Shown: positions 41,131-50,285 of the stretch, one piece after another
Layout: the number at the start of each line of letters is the position of its first letter
Position numbering within the stretch: the first letter of the stretch is position 1
Origin: Pseudomonas moorei
GTDB taxonomy: Bacteria > Pseudomonadota > Gammaproteobacteria > Pseudomonadales > Pseudomonadaceae
Reading direction: 5' to 3'
DNA: 64,000 nt
NCBI RefSeq assembly: GCF_008801475.1
Contig: NZ_VZPP01000001.1
Coordinates: 1 to 64,000, forward strand
Made by a program: the position numbers and the translations under genes
Notes under the pieces: model-generated
The model's input: the letters and a program-made list of their open reading frames with translations, nothing else
Told to the model about the DNA's origin: nothing
Database searches by the model: none

Positions 41131-42756
41131 TCAGAAAATGTAATCGGTGGTCAGGAAGCTTGAACTGCGGCCGCTGATGATCTCGCTGATCAGGTCCTTG
41201 TTGCTCTCCTGGAATTTAGTGGCGACCAGTGTCCGGATCGAGAACACCCGCAGTGCGTCATGCACCGACAAAGTGCCCTCGGCCGAGTTCTTGCGCCCGT
41301 TGAAAGGGTAGGTGTCGGGCCCGCGCTGGCATTGGGCGTTGAGGTTGATGCGCCCGACCTGGTTGGCGAAGGTGTCCACCAGTCGCCCGACCGCCACCGG
41401 GTTGGTGCCGAAGATGCTCAACTGCTGGCCGAAGTCCGACTCCAAGACGTAATCGATCACCGTATCCAGATGCCGGTAAGGCACGATTGGCACCACCGGA
41501 CCGAACTGCTCTTCCTGATAGACGCGCATGTGCGGCGTCACCGGGTACAGCAGCGCGGGATAGAAGAACGACGCGCGTGCCTGACCTCCATGGGGATTGA
41601 CCACTTTCGCCCCCTTGTCGAGCGCATCCGCCACCAGCGCATGCAGGTAAGCGACCTTGCCCGACTCCGGCAGCGGCGTCAGGGCCACGCCGCTTTCCCA
41701 CGGCATGCCGGGTTTGAGCGTGGCGAGCCTGGCGTTGAATTTTTCGATGAAGCGCTCGACCACGTCTTCGTGGACGAAGAGGATTTTCAGCGCCGTGCAG
41801 CGCTGGCCATTGAACGACAGGGATCCGGTGACCGCTTCATTGACCGCATTGTCCAGATCCACCTCCGGCAGGACGATACCGGGATTCTTCGCATCCAGGC
41901 CCAGCGCCGCGCGCAAACGGTGGGGTTTTGGATGGAGTTTTTTCAGGTCGCTGGCGGCTTTATTGGTGCCGATGAACGCAAAGATATCGATCTTGCCACT
42001 GGCCATCAGGGCGCTGACAGTCTCGCGACCGCTGCCGTAGATCACGTTGATCACCCCGGCCGGGAAGCTGTCGCGGAAGGCTTCCAGCAATGGACGAATC
42101 AGCAGCACGCCGAGTTTGGCCGGTTTGAACACCACGGTGTTGCCCATGATCAGCGCCGGGATCAGCGTGGTGAAGGTTTCGTTCAGCGGGTAGTTGTAGG
42201 GGCCCATGCACAAGGCCACGCCCATCGGTACGCGGCGGATCTGGCCAAGGGTATCCTGCTCCAGCTCGAAGCGGCTCGAGCGACGATCGAGTTCCTTGAG
42301 GGCGTTGATGGTGTCGACGATGTAATCGCAGGTGCGGTCGAACTCTTTCTCCGAGTCCTTGAGGTTTTTACCGATTTCCCACATCAGCAACTTGACCACT
42401 GCCTCGCGCTGTTCGCGCATGCGGCCGAGGAAGGATTCGACATGCTGGATGCGCTCGGCCACGCGCAGGGTCGGCCACAAGCCCTGGCCGCGGTCATAAG
42501 CGCGGACGGCGGCGTCGAGGGCGGTCAAGGCGGTCTCGGCATCGAGCAATGGCGTGCTGCCGAGGATGACTTGTTCATCGCCATTCGGGCCACTGAAATA
42601 CACTGGGCTGCGGACCTGGGCGAGGGGGCCGGGCCAGGTTTTCAATATGCCGTCGACCAGGTATTCACGCTGTTCGGTGGGGCCGTCGAGGCGGTATTTT
42701 TCCGGGATGCTGCCGGCCTCGGGAAACAGATTGCCAAGGATGTTCGCTGTGGTCAT
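41131..42756 (-). CDS. NADP-dependent aldehyde dehydrogenase (non-phosphorylating GAPDH-like)
   Basis: 541 residues from the ATG at 42756. ALDH motifs: LCMGPYNYPLNETF, VVFKPAKLGVLL, FIGTNKAASDL, LGLDAKNPGIVLPEVD with the catalytic Glu position altered in context, and the nucleophile Cys in NGQRCTALKI; then EEQFGPVVPIVPY. The pattern and length match the NADP-dependent glyceraldehyde-3-phosphate dehydrogenase group. It would give NADPH and 3-phosphoglycerate directly. Confidence 0.85.
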   Translation of the reverse strand: MTTANILGNLFPEAGSIPEKYRLDGPTEQREYLVDGILKTWPGPLAQVRSPVYFSGPNGDEQVILGSTPLLDAETALTALDAAVRAYDRGQGLWPTLRVAERIQHVESFLGRMREQREAVVKLLMWEIGKNLKDSEKEFDRTCDYIVDTINALKELDRRSSRFELEQDTLGQIRRVPMGVALCMGPYNYPLNETFTTLIPALIMGNTVVFKPAKLGVLLIRPLLEAFRDSFPAGVINVIYGSGRETVSALMASGKIDIFAFIGTNKAASDLKKLHPKPHRLRAALGLDAKNPGIVLPEVDLDNAVNEAVTGSLSFNGQRCTALKILFVHEDVVERFIEKFNARLATLKPGMPWESGVALTPLPESGKVAYLHALVADALDKGAKVVNPHGGQARASFFYPALLYPVTPHMRVYQEEQFGPVVPIVPYRHLDTVIDYVLESDFGQQLSIFGTNPVAVGRLVDTFANQVGRINLNAQCQRGPDTYPFNGRKNSAEGTLSVHDALRVFSIRTLVATKFQESNKDLISEIISGRSSSFLTTDYIF

Positions 42757-42779
42757 GTCGCTACCCCTGAAGAGATGTT

Positions 42780-42895
42780 GGCGAGCCCGGGCCATGGCAG
42801 GCGCGGGCTCGCTCGCGAAGGTCGTGAACGATAACGCGTAAAAATCAGACGCCCCGCGGTGGTCTTGGGTTTATCGCGAGCGAGCTCGCTCCTAC
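42780..42895. repeat. REP-type palindromic repeat pair
   Basis: Copies of the Pseudomonas REP motif (GCGGGCTCGCTCGCGAAGG and, inverted, TCGCGAGCGAGCTCGCTCC) face each other within about 115 bases. They lie in the 328-base gap between the aldehyde dehydrogenase and DyP genes, which holds no gene. Confidence 0.75.
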
Positions 42896-43084
42896 ATTCA
42901 ACGTTCAATGCCCCGGATGTTGAGTCGATCGCGCGGCGACAGGCAGAGTAGAGGGGTTGAGGGTCTGGATCTTGTGTCTCTAGCGTAGACCGCTTTATGC
43001 AGTTCTTGTACATGGACATTGACCTGAGCACACACAACGGCCGGTGCTGCGGTTAAACTTCGTGCTCTTTCATAAGGAGTTCAT

Positions 43085-43972
43085 ATGAGTCATTACCAGC
43101 CGGGCATTCTCGCCACCCCTGTTCCGCCTCAAGCTCGCCATATGTTCTTCGCCCTCGAATCCGCCGCTGCGCTGCCGGCGGCGCTCGACAATTTGATGCA
43201 ACTGGTGGACGGCCAGTCGGCCGTGGTCGGCTTCGGTGAATCCCTGGTCAAGGCCCTGAACGGCAACATTGAAGGGCTGCGGGTGTTCCCGGCGCTGACG
43301 GGCGTGGGCGTTGACAACCCGTCGACCCAACACGCGCTCTGGTGCTGGTTGCATGGCGTCGACCGTGGTGAGCTGCTCAATCGCAGCAATGCCCTTGAAG
43401 CGGCCTTGGCGCCAGCCTTGCGCCTGGTGCAGATGACCGAAGGCTTCCGCCATCGCGACGGCCATGACCTGACCGGCTACGAAGACGGCACCGAAAACCC
43501 CCAGGACGAGGCCGCTGCGGCTGCCGCGCTGGTGGCTGAAGGCGTCGACGGCACGGTCGGTGGCAGTTTTGCCGCGATTCAGCAGTGGCAGCACGATTTG
43601 AAGGGCTTCCACGCGCTGCCTTCCCACGAAACCGACCACATCATGGGCCGACGCCTGAGCGACAACGAAGAACTCGATGACGCGCCAATCTCCGCCCACG
43701 TCAAACGCACAGCCCAGGAAAGCTTCGCGCCCGAGGCGTTCATCGTGCGTCGCTCGATGCCATGGATCGAAGGCGACCGCGCTGGCCTGATGTTCCTCGC
43801 GTTCGGTTTCTCCCTCGACGCCTTCGAAGTCCAGCTGCGGCGCATGAGCGGCCTGGAAGACGGCATCACCGACGGTTTGTACCGAATCAGCCGGCCGATT
43901 ACCGGCGGCTATTACTGGTGCCCGCCGCTCAAGGACGGTCGACTGGACCTGCGTGCACTGCGTATCGACTGA
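43085..43972 (+). CDS. DyP-type haem peroxidase
   Basis: 295 residues, AAGGAG before the ATG. The family motif GXXDG appears as TGYEDGTENPQ near residue 137; HETDHIMGRR supplies the likely haem-ligand His, with a distal Arg in the following AFGFSLDAFEVQLRRM region. No Tat signal, so it is cytoplasmic like P. putida DyP. It oxidises dyes and phenolics with H2O2. Monocistronic, ending in a strong hairpin. Confidence 0.93.
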   Translation: MSHYQPGILATPVPPQARHMFFALESAAALPAALDNLMQLVDGQSAVVGFGESLVKALNGNIEGLRVFPALTGVGVDNPSTQHALWCWLHGVDRGELLNRSNALEAALAPALRLVQMTEGFRHRDGHDLTGYEDGTENPQDEAAAAAALVAEGVDGTVGGSFAAIQQWQHDLKGFHALPSHETDHIMGRRLSDNEELDDAPISAHVKRTAQESFAPEAFIVRRSMPWIEGDRAGLMFLAFGFSLDAFEVQLRRMSGLEDGITDGLYRISRPITGGYYWCPPLKDGRLDLRALRID

Positions 43973-43991
43973 CCGATCACGAGCTGGCTTT

Positions 43992-44021
43992 TGTGGCGAG
44001 GGAGCAAGCTCCCTCGCCACA
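43992..44021. terminator. Perfect hairpin after the DyP gene (REP-derived terminator)
   Basis: TGTGGCGAGGGAGC and its exact complement, 14-base arms with a 2-base loop, 19 bases after the stop. The sequence resembles a REP half-element. No long T-run follows, so transcript stabilisation is as likely as termination. Confidence 0.55.
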
Positions 44022-44136
44022 GGTGTTTCACCGCACGCTTGATCGTGCGCTCTAACCTTATTCCCAAACAGTATTTCTCAGCCCTCTCTTTAGAACTCTA
44101 AGATCACGTCATAACTCGTTATAACAAGTGATCTTC

Positions 44137-44889
44137 ATGACCGATAACGTTCTATCCCTCACTAGCGTTCCCTTGCACACCCAGCTGCGGGATGTGCTGC
44201 GCGCCCGCATTCTCGATGGTCAGTACCCGCAAGACAGCCAGATGCCCTCGGAGAGCGAGCTCGGCGCGCTGTTCAAAGTCAGCCGCATCACCGTGCGCCA
44301 GGCCCTCAGTGACCTGCAAAAGGAAGGGCTGATCTTCAAGATTCACGGCAAGGGCACCTTCGTCGCCAAACCCAAGACCTTCCAGAACGTCAGCACCCTG
44401 CAAGGCCTGGCCGAGTCCATGACCGGTCGCGGCTACGAGGTGATCAACCGCCTGCGCAGTTTCAAATTCATTGCCGCCGACAAACAGGTGGCCGAGCGTT
44501 TGCAGGTCGCCGAGGGTGAAGTCGTGGCGCAGATCAAACGGGTGCGCTTGATCAATCGCGAGCCGATTTCGCTGGAAATCACCTACCTGCCCAAAGCCAT
44601 CGGCGAGCGCCTGGAGAAGGCAGACCTGGTCACCCGCGACATCTTCCTGATCCTCGAAAACGACTGCGGCCTGGCCCTCGGTCACGCCGATCTGGCCATC
44701 GATGCGGTGCTGGCTGACAGCGATCTGACCCAGGCGCTGAACGTCGAACCGGGCTCGCCGATCATGCGCATCGAGCGTCTGACCCATGACGCTGAAGGCC
44801 GCCCCCTGGACTTCGAACACCTTTACTACCGAGGCGACGCGTTCCAGTACCGCCTGCGGATCGACCGGCAAAAAGGGGAGCAGGCATGA
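44137..44889 (+). CDS. GntR/HutC-family transcriptional regulator
   Basis: 250 residues from the ATG at 44137. GntR winged helix (LHTQLRDVLRARILDGQYPQDSQMPSESELGALFKVSRITVRQALSDLQKEGLIFKIHGKGTFV) plus a UTRA ligand domain (SMTGRGYEVINRLRSF, PISLEITYLP, MRIERLTHDAEGRPLDFEHLYYRGD). Its stop overlaps the start of the flavoprotein gene, so it is the first gene of the operon it probably controls. The ligand is likely a substrate of the ABC transporter encoded further down. Confidence 0.93.
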   Translation: MTDNVLSLTSVPLHTQLRDVLRARILDGQYPQDSQMPSESELGALFKVSRITVRQALSDLQKEGLIFKIHGKGTFVAKPKTFQNVSTLQGLAESMTGRGYEVINRLRSFKFIAADKQVAERLQVAEGEVVAQIKRVRLINREPISLEITYLPKAIGERLEKADLVTRDIFLILENDCGLALGHADLAIDAVLADSDLTQALNVEPGSPIMRIERLTHDAEGRPLDFEHLYYRGDAFQYRLRIDRQKGEQA

Positions 44890-46616
44890 GCCGAAACACG
44901 TTGGAGCAGGAATACGACATCGTCGTGATCGGCGGTGGCACCGCCGGGCCCATGGCGGCGATCAAGGCCAAGGAACGCAACCGCGACCTGCGGGTGCTGT
45001 TGATCGACAAGGCCAACGTCAAGCGCAGCGGCGCGATCAGCATGGGCATGGACGGCCTGAACAACGCGATCATCCCCGGCCACTCGACGCCGGAGCAGTA
45101 CACCAAGGAAATCACCATCGCCAACGACGGCATCGTCAACCAGACGGCGGTCTACGCCTATGCGACCCACAGCTTCGAAACGATCGAGCAACTGGACCGC
45201 TGGGGCGTGAAGTTCGAAAAGGACGAAACCGGCGACTACGCGGTGAAAAAGGTTCACCACATGGGCGCCTACGTGCTGCCGATGCCCGAAGGGCATGACA
45301 TCAAGAAAGTGCTGTATCGCCAGTTGAAGCGGGCGCGGGTGAACATCACCAATCGCCTGGTCTGTACCCGTTTGCTCAAGGACGAAGAGGGCGCGGTCAA
45401 CGGTGTGATGGGCTTCGATTGCCGCACGGCCGACTTTCATGTGATCAAGGCCAAGGCGGTGATTCTGGCGTGCGGCGCCGCCGGGCGTTTGGGCCTGCCG
45501 TCCTCGGGCTACCTGATGGGCACTTACGAAAACCCGACCAATGCCGGCGACGGCTACGCCATGGCCTATCACGCCGGGGCCGAACTGGCGAACCTGGAAT
45601 GCTTCCAGATCAACCCGCTGATCAAGGACTACAACGGCCCGGCCTGCGCTTATGTCACCGGTCCGCTGGGCGGCTACACCGCCAACAACAAGGGCGAACG
45701 CTTCATCGAGTGCGACTACTGGAGCGGGCAGATGATGTGGGAGTTCCATCAGGAGCTGGAAAGCGGCAATGGTCCGGTGTTCCTCAAACTCGATCACCTG
45801 GCCGAGGAAACCATCCAGAACATCGAAGAAATCCTGCACAGCAACGAGCGCCCGAGTCGCGGCCAGTTCCACGCCAATCGCGGCACCGACTACCGCACGC
45901 AGATGGTCGAGATGCACATTTCCGAGATCGGTTTTTGCAGCGGGCATTCGGCATCGGGGGTGTGGGTCAACGAGCGAGCCGAAACCTCGGTCAAGGGTTT
46001 GTACTCGGCGGGGGACATGGCAGCAGTGCCGCACAACTACATGCTCGGCGCGTTCACCTACGGCTGGTTTGCCGGGACCAATGCGGCGGATTTCGTCGCC
46101 GGGCGTGAGTTTTCGGCGCTGGATGCGGCGCAGATCGAAACCGAGAAACAACGGGTCTACGCGCCTCTGGACCGCGAACACGGCCTGCCACCGGCCCAGG
46201 TCGAGTACAAATTGCGACGCTTCGTCAACGACTACCTGCAACCGCCGAAAGTGACCAAGAAGATGCAAATCGGCCTGCAGCGCTTCAGCGATATCCAGCG
46301 CGACCTCGATCAGATCAAGGCCCACAACGCCCACGAACTGATGCGTGCCATGGAAGTCAGCATGATCCGCGACTGTGCCGAAATGGCCGCCCGGGCCTCG
46401 TTGTTCCGCGCTGAAAGTCGCTGGGGGCTTTACCACTATCGGGTCGATCATCCGCAACGCAACGACAACGACTGGTTCTGCCATTGCCACCTGAAAAAGG
46501 ATGAAAACGGCCTGATGACCAGTTTCAAGAAAGCCGTCGAGCCTTACATCATCCCGCTCGACGCCGATGAAATGCAGGCCTACGACCGGTTGCGGGTCGG
46601 TGCCGACGCGGCTTGA
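44886..46616 (+). CDS. FAD-dependent oxidoreductase, AprA/fumarate-reductase-like
   Basis: 576 residues starting in an ATGA overlap. FAD dinucleotide-binding motif EYDIVVIGGGTAGPMAAIKA, then SGAISMGMDG, ILACGAAGRLGLPSSGYLMGTYENPTNAGDGYAMAYHAGAEL, and a C-terminal VKGLYSAGDMAAVPHNYMLGAFTYGWFAGTNAADF. This is the adenylylsulfate-reductase alpha/fumarate-reductase flavoprotein family. The next gene encodes a small two-cluster ferredoxin, as AprB does for AprA. No sulfate-reduction genes are present. With a sulfonate-type ABC importer in the same operon, oxidation or reduction of an organosulfur compound is a plausible role. Confidence 0.88.
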   Translation: MSRNTLEQEYDIVVIGGGTAGPMAAIKAKERNRDLRVLLIDKANVKRSGAISMGMDGLNNAIIPGHSTPEQYTKEITIANDGIVNQTAVYAYATHSFETIEQLDRWGVKFEKDETGDYAVKKVHHMGAYVLPMPEGHDIKKVLYRQLKRARVNITNRLVCTRLLKDEEGAVNGVMGFDCRTADFHVIKAKAVILACGAAGRLGLPSSGYLMGTYENPTNAGDGYAMAYHAGAELANLECFQINPLIKDYNGPACAYVTGPLGGYTANNKGERFIECDYWSGQMMWEFHQELESGNGPVFLKLDHLAEETIQNIEEILHSNERPSRGQFHANRGTDYRTQMVEMHISEIGFCSGHSASGVWVNERAETSVKGLYSAGDMAAVPHNYMLGAFTYGWFAGTNAADFVAGREFSALDAAQIETEKQRVYAPLDREHGLPPAQVEYKLRRFVNDYLQPPKVTKKMQIGLQRFSDIQRDLDQIKAHNAHELMRAMEVSMIRDCAEMAARASLFRAESRWGLYHYRVDHPQRNDNDWFCHCHLKKDENGLMTSFKKAVEPYIIPLDADEMQAYDRLRVGADAA

Positions 46617-46642
46617 TGCTGTCAACAAAAGAGAGACCGAAC

Positions 46643-46888
46643 ATGGCCTATCAACCCCAGGAAATCTTCTTCCGCTCCAACGCGCCGGTCACCGTCGACG
46701 AGGATCTTTGCATCGCCCACAAAGGCTGCACCGTGTGCGTCGACGTCTGCCCGATGGACTTGCTGGCCATCAACCCGGCCACGCAAAAGGCCTACATGGC
46801 CTTCGATGAGTGCTGGTACTGCATGCCCTGTGAGAAGGACTGCCCGACCGGGGCGGTGAAAGTGGACATCCCTTATTTGTTGCGCTGA
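46643..46888 (+). CDS. Two-[4Fe-4S] ferredoxin, AprB-like
   Basis: 81 residues from the ATG at 46643. Cluster-binding motifs are CIAHKGCTVCVDVCP and CWYCMPCEKDCP, giving eight cysteines for two [4Fe-4S] clusters. It matches the ferredoxin core of AprB without its C-terminal tail. It follows the flavoprotein gene by 26 bases and should be its electron partner. Confidence 0.92.
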   Translation: MAYQPQEIFFRSNAPVTVDEDLCIAHKGCTVCVDVCPMDLLAINPATQKAYMAFDECWYCMPCEKDCPTGAVKVDIPYLLR

Positions 46889-47107
46889 CTTGGAGCTGGC
46901 TTGCCAGCGAAAACGATTTCACATTCACCACCTCTGCAACAGACACACCGCTTTCGCCGTTCAAGCCGGCTCCAGATCGTGTGTTGAAAAAATGCGTTAA
47001 AGCCATCCGGCCACCACCGGACGCCTGTTTCAAACACCCCTCGTTTCCCACCACGCCCTGATCGTGGCGGAGACGAACATCCAATAAACGATTCGAGGGG
47101 ATTCACC

Positions 47108-48526
47108 ATGGTTTTGCCAACATCGCTGCGTGCAGCGTTTGCCGGTCTGGTACTGGCCTCATTCACCTTGTCGGCCTCGGCCGAAACCATCCGCATTGCC
47201 ATCGGCACCCAGGACACCACGATCAACTGCGCCGCTGGTGGTCTGTTGATCCGCGAACTGGGCCTGCTCGACAAGTACCTGCCCCACGACGGGCAATACA
47301 AGGACGCCAAGTACGACGTGGAGTGGAAGAACTTCACCAGCGGCGCGCCCCTGACCAACGAAATGGTTGCCGGCAAACTCGACTTCGGCGCCATGGCCGA
47401 TTTCCCCGGTTCGTTCAACGGTGTGGCGTTCGAAACGGCGGGCAAGCACAGCCTGTTCATCAGCGTGCTGTCGGGCAGCATCAAGGGCAGTGGCAACGGC
47501 ATCGTGGTGCCGAGTGCCTCGGGCGTGCAGTCGCTGGCCGAGCTGAAGGGCAAGACCATTTCCGTGCCGTTCGCTTCGACCGCCCATGGCATGTTGCTGC
47601 GTGCCGTGGCGGCCCAGGGTTGGGACCCGCTCAAGGACGTGAACATCATTGCCCAGCCACCGGAAGTCGCCGGCTCCGCCTTGCAGGCCGGCAAGATCGA
47701 CGCCCATGCCGACTTCGTGCCGTTCGCCGAGCTGTTCCCGAGCCGGGGCTTCGCACGCAAGATCTATGACGGTTCCCAGGCTGGCGCGCCAACATTCCAC
47801 GGTGCGCTGGTTGACCAGGCCTACGCGAAAAAATACCCGGAGATCGTCGTCGCCTACCTGCGCGCCAGCATCGAGGCCAATCAGTTGCTCGCCGCCGAAC
47901 CGGAGAAGTACAGCGAACTGATCGCCAAGGTCACCGGGGTCGATGCCGAGGTCAATTACCTGTTCCACGGTCCGTTGGGCGTACAGACCCGTGACCTGAG
48001 CTGGAAGCCTGAATATCGCCAGGCTGTCGGCACCGCCATCGACACCCTCAAACTACTGAAAAAGGCTGATCGCGGGCTCGATCTGAATACCTTCATCGAC
48101 GACCAGTACATCCGCGCCGCCTTCAAGGCCTCGAAACTGGACTACAACGCGCAACTGGCCAACTACGCGCAAACCCCGCTCAAGGCGGTCGATGCGTCCA
48201 CTGGCAAAGCCATCACCGACTTCAGCCACGTGGCCGAGATCTGGGTGCGTGGCGAACCGAAAGTCCGTCAGTACGCGTCGGCGGAAGCCGCGTTCACCGC
48301 GCTGGCCAGCCTCAAGCAGGAAGGCAAGAACATCCGCGCGGTGTATGCCCAGGCCAGCGACAGCGGCATCAAGTTGCTGGCGGATCAGGCGTGGTTTGCC
48401 AGTGATGCGAAAGGGCGCCTCAGTGCGTTTTTGCTCAAGGGACAGGCCCAACAATTCGCCACGGCCCAGGGCGGCAAGGTGTTCGACTTCACCGATGCCA
48501 CCACCCAGGCGGTGGCCGTGCGTTAA
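47108..48526 (+). CDS. Periplasmic ABC substrate-binding protein (sulfonate/nitrate/taurine type)
   Basis: 472 residues, signal peptide ending FTLSASA. The SsuA/NrtA-like fold shows IRIAIGTQDTTINCAAGG, EWKNFTSGAPLTNEMVAGKLDFGAMADFPGSF and VPFASTAHGMLLRAVAAQGWDP. It is longer than SsuA (about 320 residues), with about 150 extra C-terminal residues. It should deliver the operon's substrate to the permease and ATPase encoded next. A 220-base gap precedes it, and a REP pair follows. Confidence 0.9.
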   Translation: MVLPTSLRAAFAGLVLASFTLSASAETIRIAIGTQDTTINCAAGGLLIRELGLLDKYLPHDGQYKDAKYDVEWKNFTSGAPLTNEMVAGKLDFGAMADFPGSFNGVAFETAGKHSLFISVLSGSIKGSGNGIVVPSASGVQSLAELKGKTISVPFASTAHGMLLRAVAAQGWDPLKDVNIIAQPPEVAGSALQAGKIDAHADFVPFAELFPSRGFARKIYDGSQAGAPTFHGALVDQAYAKKYPEIVVAYLRASIEANQLLAAEPEKYSELIAKVTGVDAEVNYLFHGPLGVQTRDLSWKPEYRQAVGTAIDTLKLLKKADRGLDLNTFIDDQYIRAAFKASKLDYNAQLANYAQTPLKAVDASTGKAITDFSHVAEIWVRGEPKVRQYASAEAAFTALASLKQEGKNIRAVYAQASDSGIKLLADQAWFASDAKGRLSAFLLKGQAQQFATAQGGKVFDFTDATTQAVAVR

Positions 48527-48548
48527 TTCAAAAACACCGCAGTCCCCT

Positions 48549-48635
48549 GTAGGAGCGAGTCTGCTCGCGATGGAGTGTCAGCCAAGGAAATGTCGACTGA
48601 CACCTCATCGTGAGCAGGCTCGCCCCTACAGGAAA
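48549..48635. repeat. REP palindrome pair
   Basis: CTGTAGGAGCGAGTCTGCTCGCGATGG and an inverted CATCGTGAGCAGGCTCG...CCTACAG face each other over 87 bases. This is a classical Pseudomonas REP doublet lying between the binding-protein gene and the permease gene. Confidence 0.85.
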
Positions 48636-48654
48636 TCGGTTGAGAGGAACAATT

Positions 48655-49437
48655 GTGAACGGACCCTTTAAGCGCTGGCCTCCCCGAGCCGCCTCCTTGC
48701 TGCTCTGCCTGCTGTTCTGGCAACTCGCCGCCAGCCATCACTGGAACCTCGGCCTGGTGACATTCGCCAATGTGCCAACACCGCTGGCCGTGATCCAGGC
48801 GGCCCTCGGTCTCGGCGACTCCGGCAAACTCGCCCAGCACTTGAGCAGCAGCCTTGGCCGGGTGTTCGCCGGTTACCTCGCAGCACTGGTCATCGGCATT
48901 GCCCTGGGACTGGCCATCGGCCGTTCGAAATGGGCCGAAGACCTGTTGCTGCCGCCGCTGGAAGTACTGCGGCCGATACCGGCCGTGGCCTGGATCCCCC
49001 TGGCGATCCTGATGTTCCCCTCGTCAGAACTGTCGATGGTCTTCATCACCTTCACCGGCGCGTTGTTTCCGATCCTGCTCAACACCGTGCACGGCGTCGA
49101 AGGTGTCGATCCACGGCTGATCGCCTCGGCGAAAAGCCTCGGAGCAGGGCGGCGGGCGATTCTGCTGGAAGTGATTCTGCCGGGGGCTGCGCCAAGCATC
49201 ATCACGGGCCTGGCCATCGGCATGGGCACCTCGTGGTTTTGCCTGGTGACCGCCGAAATGATCTCCGGCCAGTACGGCATCGGTTATTACACCTGGGAGT
49301 CCTACACCATCCAGAACTACGCCGACATCGTGGTCGGCATGTTGCTGATCGGGGTACTCGGGATGGGCAGCAGCCTATTGATCAAGCGCCTCGGTGGACT
49401 GTTCACGCCTTGGCATCGACCACGAGGTAAAGCCTGA
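48655..49437 (+). CDS. ABC permease (SsuC/TauC type)
   Basis: 260 residues from a GTG at 48655 with GAGAGGA upstream; the open frame further upstream only runs through a REP element. Six helices and the EAA loop ASAKSLGAGRRAILLEVILPGAAPSIITGLAIGMG identify the BPD_transp_1 family. It ends in a TGATG overlap with the ATPase gene. Confidence 0.92.
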   Translation: MNGPFKRWPPRAASLLLCLLFWQLAASHHWNLGLVTFANVPTPLAVIQAALGLGDSGKLAQHLSSSLGRVFAGYLAALVIGIALGLAIGRSKWAEDLLLPPLEVLRPIPAVAWIPLAILMFPSSELSMVFITFTGALFPILLNTVHGVEGVDPRLIASAKSLGAGRRAILLEVILPGAAPSIITGLAIGMGTSWFCLVTAEMISGQYGIGYYTWESYTIQNYADIVVGMLLIGVLGMGSSLLIKRLGGLFTPWHRPRGKA

Positions 49438-50285
49438 TGAGCGTTTTTCAACACCCGGAAGGGCGTATCGATATTCGCGCCCTGTCGATCAGCCTGGGCG
49501 AGGGCAGCGCCGCTTTTGAAGCGGTGCAGGGGCTCGATTGCCAGATCGAACCGGGACAGTTCGTGTGCATCCTCGGGCCGTCCGGTTGCGGCAAATCCAC
49601 CTTGCTCGGTGCGCTGGCCGGTCACCTGCAACCGCGCACCGGCGTCCTCAACGTCGACGGCGCGCCGGTGTCTGGCCCGTCGCCACAGCGCGGCATGGTG
49701 TTCCAGCAGCACACGCTGTTCCCTTGGCGCACGGTGCGCGACAACGTCGCCTTCGGCCTGAAAATGCGCGGTATCGGCAAAGCCGAACGGCACCGGGCCG
49801 CCGATGAAATCCTCGCCCTGGTGGGCCTTGAAGGCTTTGCCGAGCGCTGGCCGGATCAGCTGTCCGGCGGCATGCAGCAGCGGGTGGAAATCGCCCGGGT
49901 GCTGGTCAATCGTCCACGGTTGTTGCTGATGGACGAGCCTTTCGGTGCTCTTGACGCCCTGACGCGCTTGAACATGCAGGAACTGCTGCTGGACATCTGG
50001 ACACGGATTCGCACCACCGTGGTGTTCGTTACCCACGACATCGATGAAGCGCTGTTCCTTGCCGATCGCTTGCTGGTGATGAGCTCGCGCCCCGGCCGGA
50101 TCATCGAAGACCTGCACCTGGACTTCCCTCGGCCACGCACCACCGAACTGGTGACCAGCCACAAGTTCTCGCGCTTGAAGCGTCACTGCCTCGAGCTTCT
50201 GCGTCACGAAGACGGTCGGCAGCTACCGCGCCTGAACCCTCTCGGACTTCCTCCTGAAAACAAACTGCCGCGATTTGCCCTATGA
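49437..50285 (+). CDS. ABC ATPase (SsuB/TauB type)
   Basis: 282 residues. Walker A LGPSGCGKSTLL, Q-loop MVFQQHTLFPWRTV, signature LSGGMQQRVEIARVL, Walker B LLLMDEPFGALD and H-loop VTHDIDEALFLADR. This is the nitrate/sulfonate/taurine ATPase pattern. It overlaps the permease stop and the HEAT-repeat gene start, so four genes are translationally coupled. Confidence 0.94.
   Translation: MSVFQHPEGRIDIRALSISLGEGSAAFEAVQGLDCQIEPGQFVCILGPSGCGKSTLLGALAGHLQPRTGVLNVDGAPVSGPSPQRGMVFQQHTLFPWRTVRDNVAFGLKMRGIGKAERHRAADEILALVGLEGFAERWPDQLSGGMQQRVEIARVLVNRPRLLLMDEPFGALDALTRLNMQELLLDIWTRIRTTVVFVTHDIDEALFLADRLLVMSSRPGRIIEDLHLDFPRPRTTELVTSHKFSRLKRHCLELLRHEDGRQLPRLNPLGLPPENKLPRFAL

Noticed and set aside
41260..42834. 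524-residue plus-strand frame opposite the aldehyde dehydrogenase gene
   Set aside because: Antisense shadow without domain; the minus strand carries the catalytic Cys and NADP motifs.
44826..46628. 600-residue minus-strand frame opposite the flavoprotein gene
   Set aside because: Antisense shadow of the AprA-like gene; no motif or start site, and the sense gene is translationally coupled to its neighbours.
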